DNA of 64,000 bases from an uncultured Raoultella sp. (GTDB lineage Bacteria; Pseudomonadota; Gammaproteobacteria; Enterobacterales; Enterobacteriaceae). A program made the translations under genes and the position numbers. The notes beneath the pieces were generated by a model. It saw only the letters and a program-made list of their open reading frames with translations. It was not told the DNA's origin and ran no database searches. Shown in pieces: positions 21,702 to 29,715 of this stretch; the first letter of the stretch is position 1, and each line of letters begins with the position of its first letter. The stretch spans positions 1 to 64,000 of the forward strand of contig CAAEVH010000010.1 of the NCBI GenBank assembly GCA_900759445.1, given 5' to 3'.

Positions 21702-22478
21702 TTATACAGCGGAAATAATCTGATATTTACCACTGCGCAACAGCACGACCTGATAGTTGCCAAACACCATACTACCTGGTGCCACGGTGCGCGTTTTGTT
21801 GTTAAACCGGACGGTAATCCGGGTTCCGCCCGGTCCCTGAGAAACCAGCACGACCCGAGGCTGAGCGTCGGATTTTTCTTCCGTGGACGCCCGCCCGGCG
21901 CGCGCCAGCAGCGGGGTGTTGTTCAGCAAGGGCTGCGGGTCGAGCGCCACGCCCCGCCAGGCAATTTCCAGATGCAGGTGCGGGCCGGTGCTAAAACCGC
22001 TGCTGCCGGATGCGGCGATCTCTTCGCCCGCCGTCAGCTTTTCGCCTTTTCGCACCCGCGTAGAGGCGAGATGAAAATAGCGGCTCTGCCAGCCGTCCGC
22101 ATGACGGAGAGTGATAAAGTATCCGGTGCCGCGACCGTAGCCGCTCTCCACCACTTCGCCGTCGGCAATTGCATGCACGCTGCTGCCGAATGGCACAGGA
22201 ATATCCATCCCTTTATGCTGCATCATGCGCCCCAGCACAGGGTGCAGGCGTTGTCCAAATCCTGAGCTGATCTGGCGCTTCGCCACGGGCCAGATAAAGC
22301 GTACCGGCGCGTTATCATCAACCACCGCCGCAGCGCTGGACGGCATCCTCAGGTTCTCTTCTGACCACACTTGCGCCGCCTGTAATGACGGAACGAAAGC
22401 CTGCTGCCAGGCCTGCTCGCAGCTGGTCGTCGCCAGCGGCGACATTGTCAGCCATATGCTCCATATCAGACACGACAC
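21702..22478 (-). CDS. M23-family peptidoglycan endopeptidase in the pilus operon
   Basis: 258 residues with a hydrophobic N-terminus that may be a signal peptide or anchor. The LytM core has the zinc ligands His88 and Asp92 (GMMQHKGMD-type motif HxxxD) and His169 in PHLHLE, with His136 (YFHLA) as the catalytic partner; all are present, so it should be active. A small C-terminal beta domain follows. It starts with GTG at 22478, 12 bp after the peptidase stop, preceded by ACGGGGG. Probably opens the peptidoglycan for pilus or secretin assembly, a job done by a lytic transglycosylase in the CFA/III and longus operons. Confidence 0.85.
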   Translation of the reverse strand: MSCLIWSIWLTMSPLATTSCEQAWQQAFVPSLQAAQVWSEENLRMPSSAAAVVDDNAPVRFIWPVAKRQISSGFGQRLHPVLGRMMQHKGMDIPVPFGSSVHAIADGEVVESGYGRGTGYFITLRHADGWQSRYFHLASTRVRKGEKLTAGEEIAASGSSGFSTGPHLHLEIAWRGVALDPQPLLNNTPLLARAGRASTEEKSDAQPRVVLVSQGPGGTRITVRFNNKTRTVAPGSMVFGNYQVVLLRSGKYQIISAV

Positions 22479-22490
22479 GATCGACCCCCG

Positions 22491-23288
22491 TCAGAGCAGC
22501 AGTAAAAACGCGACCAGCGCGATAGCCGGACCGAACGGAATATAAAAGCGATGTTTGTCATCCTCTTGCGTATAAAAGCACCGCACGCAGGCGTAAAACA
22601 GCAGTCCGGCCAGCGCCGAAAAACAGAGTAATTCCGGCAGGCGCTGCCAGCCAAGCCATGCCCCGCAGGCGGCGTAGAGCTTGACGTCGCCGTAGCCCAG
22701 ACCGTCGCGTTTGCACAACGTCTCCCACAGCTTCATCACGCCCCACAGCAGCAGCCAGGCGACGGCGACGCCATAAACCGCGTCCTTCACCCGCACCATG
22801 GAGTAGCCCGATGCGGCAAGCAGTAGCCCGCCCCAGAGCACGGTGAAGACCAGCGCGTCCGGCAGAATCAGATGTTTAAAATCGATAACCGCCGCGCTGT
22901 AGAGCACCATAAACAACAGTGCATACGCCAGCGCGAGCTGAGGAGACCATTGCGGCAGGTAAAACCAGGCCAGCGCCCCCCATACCAGCCCCATCGCCAG
23001 TTCAGAAACCGGATAAATAACCGGGATCGCAATGCCGCACTGGCGGCATTTGCCCTTCAGTAACAGCCAACTGAGAACCGGAATATTATCCCAGGGCTTA
23101 ATATCCGATTTACAGGCAGGGCAGTGCGACGGCGGCCACCACAAATTAACAGCCGCCCCTTCTGAATCATCCTCATCTATTACGCCAAGCATCAGCGGCA
23201 GACGATAAATAATCACGTTGGCTAAGCTGCCAAACAGCAATCCAAGTGGGATAAAAATAGCCACCATCCATGGCATTAACAGATCCAT
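22491..23288 (-). CDS. Type IV prepilin peptidase
   Basis: 265-residue inner-membrane aspartyl protease (PilD/TcpJ/CofP family) that cleaves prepilin leaders and normally N-methylates the new N-terminus. The N-terminal domain has paired zinc-binding CxxC motifs (Cys56/59 and Cys81/84) and the GSLANVIIYRLP motif. The catalytic aspartates are Asp136 (VIDFKHLILPD) and Asp201 (GLGYGDVK). Seven or eight hydrophobic segments are present. It follows the platform protein and should process the two pilins of this operon at their Gly/Val sites. Confidence 0.94.
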   Translation of the reverse strand: MDLLMPWMVAIFIPLGLLFGSLANVIIYRLPLMLGVIDEDDSEGAAVNLWWPPSHCPACKSDIKPWDNIPVLSWLLLKGKCRQCGIAIPVIYPVSELAMGLVWGALAWFYLPQWSPQLALAYALLFMVLYSAAVIDFKHLILPDALVFTVLWGGLLLAASGYSMVRVKDAVYGVAVAWLLLWGVMKLWETLCKRDGLGYGDVKLYAACGAWLGWQRLPELLCFSALAGLLFYACVRCFYTQEDDKHRFYIPFGPAIALVAFLLLL

Positions 23289-23300
23289 GCTTTAATTTTC

Positions 23301-24338
23301 CTAAAAAGAACCGCTGGCACCCATCGCCGCCAGCTTGTCGCTGAGCGAAAACAACGCGGCAAAAACCCAAATAACGCAACCGCCTAATATCAGCGTGGAG
23401 AGCGCTTTTAATAACCCGGAAAGTTTAGTGATATATTCCCGAATGTGTTCACGTGATTTATTTGATACCGCCAGCAGCACCTCATTAAACGAAGGTAGCG
23501 CGGCGTAAAGGCTGATATTGAGCAGCGTTTCCGTGTTCAGTAAACCCGAGTTGAGCGCTTCTCCATAGCTGACGCCCGCCGCCATTTTCTTCTGCATCCC
23601 GGCCAGGTGCCAGCGCAGCCAGCGGCTGGAGTTCAGGTTAATAATGCTGAGCGCATCGTTGAGCGGAATGCCGTTTTTTAACATCAGCGCCAGGTTGTTG
23701 AGAAAAATAGAGGCGGTCAACTGCTTATACGTTGAGAACGGCATAATTCGGTCAAGAAACTGATTACGAATATTCCCGGTCATTTTGCCCATTGCTATTT
23801 TTATCACGGTAACCAGCGCAATAAAACCAATGAGGATATATATCCACAGCCCATTACACAGCGCCATCCCAAAAATATAGAGCGCGCTGGTGACGCCAGG
23901 CCATTTTTCAACCGGTACAACGCCTTCAAAAGCCGGGAACACCTTATAGGCATAACCCGCAATTACCACCAGCGACAGGACCAGCATAATGAGCGGGAAG
24001 GTGATGGCGCCGACGATTTTCTTGCGCAGTTCATCGTTATAATTAATCACGTTTACCAGGGTGATAAAACCGTCGGCCAGGCTGCCGCTGCGCTCCGCCG
24101 CGTTAATCACGCTCAGTTCAGATTCAGGGACCAGCCCCTCGAAAACCATTGCAATGGAGGTGGTTTTCGCCATTTTCGCGGTCAGCTCTTCCAGACGTTT
24201 AGCAAATCCTTTGCCGAGCAGTTTTTCCCCTTCCGCGCGTAATTTTTGCAACGCGTCATACAACGGAAGTTCAGCGTTAATCATGTCCGCGCAAAACTGA
24301 TAAAGATAAATACGCTGTTTCTTACCGAATTTTTTCAA
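23301..24338 (-). CDS. Type IVb pilus inner-membrane platform protein (TcpE/CofI, GspF family)
   Basis: 345-residue polytopic protein of the GspF/PilC fold. It has two cytoplasmic domains, each followed by hydrophobic helices (around 120-170 and the C-terminal TLILGGCVIWVFAALF), and the family motifs FASTYKQLTASIFLNNL-like and NLNSSRWLRWHLAGMQKKMAAG. It anchors the assembly ATPase. The start is TTG at 24338 with a strong SD (GGAGG, 6-nt spacing), overlapping the ATPase gene by 17 bp. Confidence 0.88.
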   Translation of the reverse strand: MKKFGKKQRIYLYQFCADMINAELPLYDALQKLRAEGEKLLGKGFAKRLEELTAKMAKTTSIAMVFEGLVPESELSVINAAERSGSLADGFITLVNVINYNDELRKKIVGAITFPLIMLVLSLVVIAGYAYKVFPAFEGVVPVEKWPGVTSALYIFGMALCNGLWIYILIGFIALVTVIKIAMGKMTGNIRNQFLDRIMPFSTYKQLTASIFLNNLALMLKNGIPLNDALSIINLNSSRWLRWHLAGMQKKMAAGVSYGEALNSGLLNTETLLNISLYAALPSFNEVLLAVSNKSREHIREYITKLSGLLKALSTLILGGCVIWVFAALFSLSDKLAAMGASGSF

Positions 24339-25851
24339 CTATTACCTCCAGCTCTTCCTGAACGATTTGCCCAAACTCCATTTGAAACCAGGTCGCGCAC
24401 ACGCGTCCCTGAAGTACCGCCGCCATCGTTTTTTCTTTAATTTCGAATCCTTCACTCAGGCCGGTCTGTTTTAATCGCTTCGCGCGCCAGACGGTATAAA
24501 CTTTAAGCCACTTCTGTTCGGCAATGGCCTCCAGCTCGTCATACACCGGCAGCAAATACTCCATCACCAGCTGGCGTCCGCCAATACCGGTGTGTTTGCA
24601 GGCCGGACAGCCTTCAGCGTTTTTTTCATAAAGCTGGAATTCGCGTCCCTTAATGGCGGTGGTCCGTAACGACGTTTTACATTGCGGGCACAGAACTGGT
24701 ATTAGCTTCTGGCACTGTAAGCCCGCAATAAAGCCCGGCGTTGAAAGCTTATCGCTGGTAATACCGAGCGCGGATAAGCGTTGTAATAACGAAACGATGT
24801 TGCCTGCGTGCACGGTGGTAAAGCAGTAGTGACCACTTTCCACCGCCCCGGCCAGCGCGTTAGAAGAGATATTGTCGCGAATTTCCCCTACCATCAGTAC
24901 GTCCGGGTCGCGACGCAGCGAGGATTTGATCGCCGAATGGAATCCTCCGGATTCGCCGCTTAATACCGAACTTTGCGTCGCGCCATAGATCTGATATTCG
25001 ACCGGATCTTCTACGGTCAGAAAACAGCCGCGATTGTCATAGCGGTTGATCTGCATCCACTCCATCAGATTTTTCAAGGTAGTGGATTTTCCCGAACCGG
25101 TTGTTCCGGCAATAATATAAGCCCCGTAGGGGTTGCTCAGGATCCTTTTGAGGTCGCTAATTTCCTCATCGGAAACGCCAAGCTTATCCAGACTCGCGAC
25201 GCTGGCTCTGTCCAGACCCGATGGAATTATTCGCAATACCGCGTGGTAGCAATCGCTGGTCTCGCCAAATATCGGATAGTGCGCATAGCGGAAGCGGTAG
25301 CTTTTCCCCGCCAGCGAATAGAGGATATTGGCGTTTTGCGCAATATTGCGGTTCCAGGTGGTGTCGCGGGTGCTTGCCTCAACGTTATAGAGCACGAACA
25401 CCAGCTCATCGCAGCGTGACGCCTTCATCTGTATAAACGGACAAAGCACGCCGTTAATGCGCAGCTCAATATTCGCCACCATATCATTACGCGTGATATG
25501 CAGGTCGCTGGCCTTCAACGCCACGGCCTTTTTCAGCATCTCTTCCAGCGCAAGCTGTGTGTTACTGCTTTCCTGCTCAAGCAGCTTACTTCCTGCCGAC
25601 AGCAGCTGTTCAACGATCAGGTAATAATTTTTCTCAGTAACCTGCGCTATTCCCTTAACCTGAATATTATGGGAAACCTGCAGGCGGTGGCACACCGCCT
25701 GCATTGGCGCCAGATTATCAATCAAAGGCGTGGATACCAGTAACCAGGCTTCATCCGCATGTTCAGCAACCAGAATATCGCCGTCATACTCCTGGAATTG
25801 CCACTCCTGAGAATGAATGTTCTCCTCGTTAAACTGGATATAATCGATCAC
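24322..25851 (-). CDS. Type IVb pilus assembly ATPase (TcpT/CofH, GspE family)
   Basis: 509-residue cytosolic secretion ATPase. Walker A GTTGSGKST (249-257), Asp box around EDPVEYQIYG (281-290), Walker B DPDVLMVGEIRD (315-326), His box GHYCFTTVHAG (340-350), and a C-terminal tetracysteine zinc module (Cys388/391 and Cys415/418), the mark of assembly rather than retraction ATPases. The start is GTG, overlapping the upstream stop as GTGA. No second PilT-like ATPase gene is found in the window. Confidence 0.93.
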   Translation of the reverse strand: MIDYIQFNEENIHSQEWQFQEYDGDILVAEHADEAWLLVSTPLIDNLAPMQAVCHRLQVSHNIQVKGIAQVTEKNYYLIVEQLLSAGSKLLEQESSNTQLALEEMLKKAVALKASDLHITRNDMVANIELRINGVLCPFIQMKASRCDELVFVLYNVEASTRDTTWNRNIAQNANILYSLAGKSYRFRYAHYPIFGETSDCYHAVLRIIPSGLDRASVASLDKLGVSDEEISDLKRILSNPYGAYIIAGTTGSGKSTTLKNLMEWMQINRYDNRGCFLTVEDPVEYQIYGATQSSVLSGESGGFHSAIKSSLRRDPDVLMVGEIRDNISSNALAGAVESGHYCFTTVHAGNIVSLLQRLSALGITSDKLSTPGFIAGLQCQKLIPVLCPQCKTSLRTTAIKGREFQLYEKNAEGCPACKHTGIGGRQLVMEYLLPVYDELEAIAEQKWLKVYTVWRAKRLKQTGLSEGFEIKEKTMAAVLQGRVCATWFQMEFGQIVQEELEVIVEKIR

Positions 25852-26384
25852 TTACCCACAACCTCGACCGTCACGTCATTTGCCTGGTTATGACGCGCAA
25901 TATAGTCATAACCGCCGTAGCTAAAACGCTGATTCAGCGGCACCATCTTCACGCCGCCGTCGGCGCCGGCAATCGCCACGCGTTTTTGACCCGCGATTTC
26001 GGAAATCAGCAGCGGCCGCAGCCCAGGCGCAGATTCTGAAGTTGCTCCTGGGGAAGCGCTAATATCATCCATTGTGCTGGCGGTGCTCACCGGCATAACC
26101 GCTGCGCTATCCGCCTTTTTCTCACCGCGCAGCTTACGCAGCTCGCTGCGGACTTTTTCCAGCGCAAGCTGATTCGCCAGCTCGCGGTACTGGCTCTCGA
26201 AGTTGAAATCTTTTTCTATCATCTCAACAACGTGATCCTGCATCGGCGATACGTCGCTTAACGGCGGCGTGCCTTCCGCTTGCACAACCTGCTGCGCGGG
26301 GATGATTTCTGCCGTATCTGCGGCGTAAAGAGCAGGTGAAAGCGTCAACACTATTCCCGCAATGATTAATTTCCCTTTTTGCAT
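25848..26384 (-). CDS. Type IVb pilus periplasmic assembly protein (TcpS/CofG position, PilP-like)
   Basis: 178 residues with a signal peptide (ALYA/ADT). A helical middle (residues 45-90, YRELANQLALEKVRSELRKLRG) is followed by a low-complexity linker and a C-terminal beta region (GQKRVAIAGADGGVKMVPLNQRFSYGGYDYIAR) like PilP/GspC periplasmic domains that touch the secretin. Assignment rests on architecture and operon order. The start overlaps the preceding gene by 19 bp. Confidence 0.65.
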   Translation of the reverse strand: MQKGKLIIAGIVLTLSPALYAADTAEIIPAQQVVQAEGTPPLSDVSPMQDHVVEMIEKDFNFESQYRELANQLALEKVRSELRKLRGEKKADSAAVMPVSTASTMDDISASPGATSESAPGLRPLLISEIAGQKRVAIAGADGGVKMVPLNQRFSYGGYDYIARHNQANDVTVEVVGK

Positions 26385-27223
26385 GCCAGTCCTCCGGTAA
26401 CGAGCGTTGAGTTTTCATTGAATACGATTGATTTGATAATAAACGCGTCGGCAAAGGGTTGTTTATTCAACACCAACGACACGCCTGAGAAATCCATTTT
26501 AGTCGGTGAGGTGATCGTCCAACCGGCGAACAGCATGCCGAATGACGTTACCGCACTTTTCAGCGCGCTTTCATTTTGCCCAACGGCAGAGGAGGGCATT
26601 CCCGTTAATACCAGTTCGGTATTTCGTCCGCCTAATGAGTTCCAGGTGCTGATATAACTTAATACATCGGTACAGACCGGCAGATTGACCGTATTTTTAC
26701 TCTGCCACGCGCTGAGCCATGGGTGTTTATTCATCCCGGACTCAACGCCCGTATAGTCCAGCGTGTTTTTTGAAAAACTGGGCGACCAGGTTTTGCCCCA
26801 GAGATTAATATCGGCCACGCTAAATATCCGCCCTGGATTCAGCGCATAGCTGAGTGAACAGCCCGTACTGGTACATTCAATACTTTTTGGCGCAAAGCCC
26901 ACCTGCGACAGTTTTTTATTCGCCAGCAAGAGCTGCTCCAGCAGCAGGCTGGCATCAGAAATGCTGCCGCCCGTGAGCGAGTTGCGATAAAAATCTTCGA
27001 TAGCTTTGATTTTTTGCTGGCGGGCAGCCTGTTCAGCCTGGACTCTGGCCAATCGTTCCTGCTCCGGTTTCCAGATAAAATAGTAATAGCCCGCCCCGCC
27101 GCCGCCAGCTAATAAAATCAGTAGCGTAACGACCCAGACGATAATATTACCTCCTCGCCCGGTAGAACCGCCCCCTATAATATTACGACGTTTCCAGAAA
27201 TAGAGATTTTCAGAGACCGCCAC
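26366..27223 (-). CDS. Type IVb pilus inner-membrane assembly protein (TcpD/CofF position, PilO-like)
   Basis: 285-residue bitopic protein: short cytoplasmic N-terminus, one transmembrane helix (about residues 27-51, IIVWVVTLLILLAGGGGAGYYYF), a coiled-coil stretch (EQERLARVQAEQAARQQKIKAIE) and a periplasmic domain with a CTSTGC pair. The architecture fits TcpD/PilO components of the inner-membrane alignment complex. It starts with GTG, 4 bp after the preceding gene. Confidence 0.68.
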   Translation of the reverse strand: MAVSENLYFWKRRNIIGGGSTGRGGNIIVWVVTLLILLAGGGGAGYYYFIWKPEQERLARVQAEQAARQQKIKAIEDFYRNSLTGGSISDASLLLEQLLLANKKLSQVGFAPKSIECTSTGCSLSYALNPGRIFSVADINLWGKTWSPSFSKNTLDYTGVESGMNKHPWLSAWQSKNTVNLPVCTDVLSYISTWNSLGGRNTELVLTGMPSSAVGQNESALKSAVTSFGMLFAGWTITSPTKMDFSGVSLVLNKQPFADAFIIKSIVFNENSTLVTGGLACKKGN

Positions 27224-27227
27224 GTTC

Positions 27228-27773
27228 TCATCCTTTTATAAATAATTTCAGCAGTGTCATAAACACCAGTAAAAATACGATGCCGCCTGCTAACAGAGCG
27301 CCGATCATCATCTGTCGCCGTTTTTTCTGCCGCCGCTGATGTTCAGTACAGCCTTCAATCACCGCCTCAAAGTGCTGTTCCGTTAACTGAATTAACGGTA
27401 GCTCCGCATACTGTGACGATTCTTTCAGCTGCTCTTTCAGCTTCATCCAGAAGCGTCTGGAGACCAGACGATCGCTGCCCGAAACGGGAGCACCGCGCGA
27501 GATAATCAGGAAATAGTAGCTTTCCGCCTGCTCATAGTAATAAATACCGTCACCGTACAGGGCTTTCATCCACAGGGCGAAAGGCTCATATAAGGTGGAG
27601 TGTTTAGTACAGAAACCCGTAACCATTTCCCCTTCATCCGACAAGATCGTTAACTGGCGATGGGTTCGCCGTATATGTGCCAGCCAGTCAAGATAATAAG
27701 GTTCGTGAGAGGTGGGCTCGTAGCTCCAGACCAGATCAATTAATACCCGATTTTCTGATAAGTGCTTAAGCAT
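27228..27773 (-). CDS. Type IVb pilus assembly protein (TcpR/CofE position)
   Basis: 181 residues: a soluble N-terminal domain (ENRVLIDLVWSYEPTSHEPYYLDWLAHIRRTHRQL) and a C-terminal transmembrane helix (residues about 152-176), so probably an inner-membrane protein facing the cytoplasm. The basic segment RRQKKRRQ sits just before the helix. TcpR, at the same operon position, is also a C-terminally anchored protein. The start MLKHLSE lies 7 bp beyond the secretin stop; the upstream frame is ignored. Confidence 0.6.
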   Translation of the reverse strand: MLKHLSENRVLIDLVWSYEPTSHEPYYLDWLAHIRRTHRQLTILSDEGEMVTGFCTKHSTLYEPFALWMKALYGDGIYYYEQAESYYFLIISRGAPVSGSDRLVSRRFWMKLKEQLKESSQYAELPLIQLTEQHFEAVIEGCTEHQRRQKKRRQMMIGALLAGGIVFLLVFMTLLKLFIKG

Positions 27774-27780
27774 GATGCCC

Positions 27781-29223
27781 TCATCGGGTCTGCGTTGGGG
27801 CACGGTAATTATCAATACCGACTACCATAACCACCGTTTCGACATGATCGTTGTTGGTGACCGAGCCTGCCAGCACCGACCATCCCTGACCGTCAGAATC
27901 CTCTTTCGCTTCGTATTTGCTGACCAGCAGCAGGCTACCCGGCGTAATTGTGGAAATGTTAAACATTTCCGTCGTGCTTACCGACGGCAACTGAACTTCA
28001 TCAAAGGTATCGATTGAGTTGAGGTAGCGCTTGGTAAAGCCGCTGGCCACTTCAATTCGCCCGTCGGTTAAGATACGCGGGGTAAGAATAAAGCTGGTGC
28101 CGGTGACCAGTTCCGTGGTTTCCACCTCCGTACTGACGTCTCCTGTATTGGAATCTTGTTCCCTGGTACGGCTGGAGACATAATATTGCGACGTGGTCAT
28201 GTTGAGCGGAATAGGGATGTTATTACGGGTAATAAACGAACCGCTCTGGATCACCTTACTGCCGGTGAGTTCGTACAGGGCATCCAGTTGAGAGCTGATA
28301 TTCATATGCTGATTGGTCCAGCCTGCGGTTAAGCCGCCGGAGAGCTTCATCAGCATTTCTGAGCTGTCGATACCAAAAGAGGAGGTCCCGTCGTTGAAGG
28401 TCATATTGACCCCACCGCCCAGCTCTTTCGTTTTGCGCTTATCAAGGGTAAATATTTTGTAAGTCACGACAAACTGTCGGGTATTATCCGCCTGGAATTT
28501 CTTCAGCGACTCATTCAGCGCGTGATATTCCGAAGGACGCGCGGTGATCGTCAGAATCGAGGCGTCTTTGAAAATACTGTAAACGCCGCTGGAGACAAAT
28601 TTTTCCGCCATATCCTCAACGTCGTCCCAGAAGCTGGATTCAAACTTGGTTTCGGCTTTGCCTTTCAGACCGCCGCCGGAAGTGGCTTCATTACCGGACA
28701 GATCGAGACTGGTCTCAAACTTGTTGTCTTCGCCGTAAAAATCGAGCTTCAGCACATAGTTCTGGAAATAAGAGACGACCAGCACGCCGTTGTTATCCAG
28801 CAGTGGATTCACGTCATACAGCGCGGAAATATAGCGGGTAAATTCCTCAAACGTTCCGTTGAACTTAACGCTGCGGAACTCCGGTTCCCCCGCATCCGAT
28901 TTTCCACCGGGAACGGAAGTATTAATACGGTAGCTAATACCGGTTTGCGCGGTTACCGCCTCAAGGATTGTCGCCAGATCGGTAGGCTCGTAAGACTGAA
29001 TACTCACCTGCTTACGCAGCAGCGCCTGTTTACGGGAGTTATATTCAACCTTTTTGCCCAGATAGGGCTCGTTATATTTCATATAACCGGTCGTTTTCAT
29101 CTCATCCGGAGTGGTCGGGTTGCCGGTTTCCTGCTGGACAATACTTTTATCGTACTTGGTATCAATAGACGTACAACCCTGAAGAGCCAGCGTCAACGCC
29201 AGAAGCGAAACTTTAATTTTCAT
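27781..29223 (-). CDS. Type IVb pilus outer-membrane secretin lipoprotein (TcpC/CofD)
   Basis: 480 residues. Lipoprotein signal with lipobox LALQGC (Cys17). The N-terminal STN/N0-like domain (LATILEAVTAQTGISYRINT) is followed by periplasmic domains with YISALYDVNPLLDNNGVLVVSYF, and the C-terminal secretin domain (GGGVNMTF, SGSFITRNNIPIPLNM, VTGTSFILTPRIL) forms the beta-barrel gate for the pilus. It lies downstream of the TcpQ-like gene, whose product partners it. Confidence 0.9.
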   Translation of the reverse strand: MKIKVSLLALTLALQGCTSIDTKYDKSIVQQETGNPTTPDEMKTTGYMKYNEPYLGKKVEYNSRKQALLRKQVSIQSYEPTDLATILEAVTAQTGISYRINTSVPGGKSDAGEPEFRSVKFNGTFEEFTRYISALYDVNPLLDNNGVLVVSYFQNYVLKLDFYGEDNKFETSLDLSGNEATSGGGLKGKAETKFESSFWDDVEDMAEKFVSSGVYSIFKDASILTITARPSEYHALNESLKKFQADNTRQFVVTYKIFTLDKRKTKELGGGVNMTFNDGTSSFGIDSSEMLMKLSGGLTAGWTNQHMNISSQLDALYELTGSKVIQSGSFITRNNIPIPLNMTTSQYYVSSRTREQDSNTGDVSTEVETTELVTGTSFILTPRILTDGRIEVASGFTKRYLNSIDTFDEVQLPSVSTTEMFNISTITPGSLLLVSKYEAKEDSDGQGWSVLAGSVTNNDHVETVVMVVGIDNYRAPTQTR

Positions 29224-29243
29224 AGCATTATTCCCTTGCGTAA

Positions 29244-29699
29244 TTACTGCTCATCAATGATCAGTACGTTATTCGCCTGGTAGTCTTTAATCACCAGCCC
29301 GTAGTTTTCTGACGTAAATACTTGTCCAAGTTTAACCAGCACATCCTGTATTGATTTACCCTGCAAATGAATTGCCTTGTAAATAACAAAATCAGTTGAG
29401 CTGTTCCAGAGCAGCTTATAGCCATTTTGCTGCGCCCATTTTGAAAGCTGCTGGCTTAATAACTCCTCTTCCAGTAAATCAATTTTTATTTCCACCACTG
29501 GCGCACTGACAGGCGCGACGCTTTTCACCGTATCATCTCCGGAAAAGGGATTTCGCGGCGTGGTTGTACTTTCTTTCACTGGCGTGGTGGTTAACATCCC
29601 TGCGTCAATTTTTGGCCCGGCTGGCGCGCTGGCGGCAAAACTTCCCTGGCTGCCTAATAATGCGGACACGGCAGCCCCAATTATCCATGTTTTTTTCAT
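29244..29699 (-). CDS. TcpQ-like secretin partner protein
   Basis: 151 residues with a signal peptide (MKKTWIIGAAVSALLGSQGS, ending FAA). After a Pro/Thr/Val-rich linker the C-terminal domain (LSQQLSKWAQQNGYKLLWNSSTDFVI...GLVIKDYQANNVLIIDE) is the TcpQ/PilL-type domain that resembles a secretin STN module and stabilises the secretin. The ORF is open upstream, but the ATG at 29699 starts the signal peptide. It lies 16 bp after the minor pilin gene. Confidence 0.82.
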   Translation of the reverse strand: MKKTWIIGAAVSALLGSQGSFAASAPAGPKIDAGMLTTTPVKESTTTPRNPFSGDDTVKSVAPVSAPVVEIKIDLLEEELLSQQLSKWAQQNGYKLLWNSSTDFVIYKAIHLQGKSIQDVLVKLGQVFTSENYGLVIKDYQANNVLIIDEQ

Positions 29700-29715
29700 C
29701 TTACTCTTCCAATGA

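Noticed and set aside
28522..29283. 253-codon plus-strand frame opposite the pilus secretin gene
   Set aside because: Antisense to a well-supported secretin lipoprotein; no start signal or domain.
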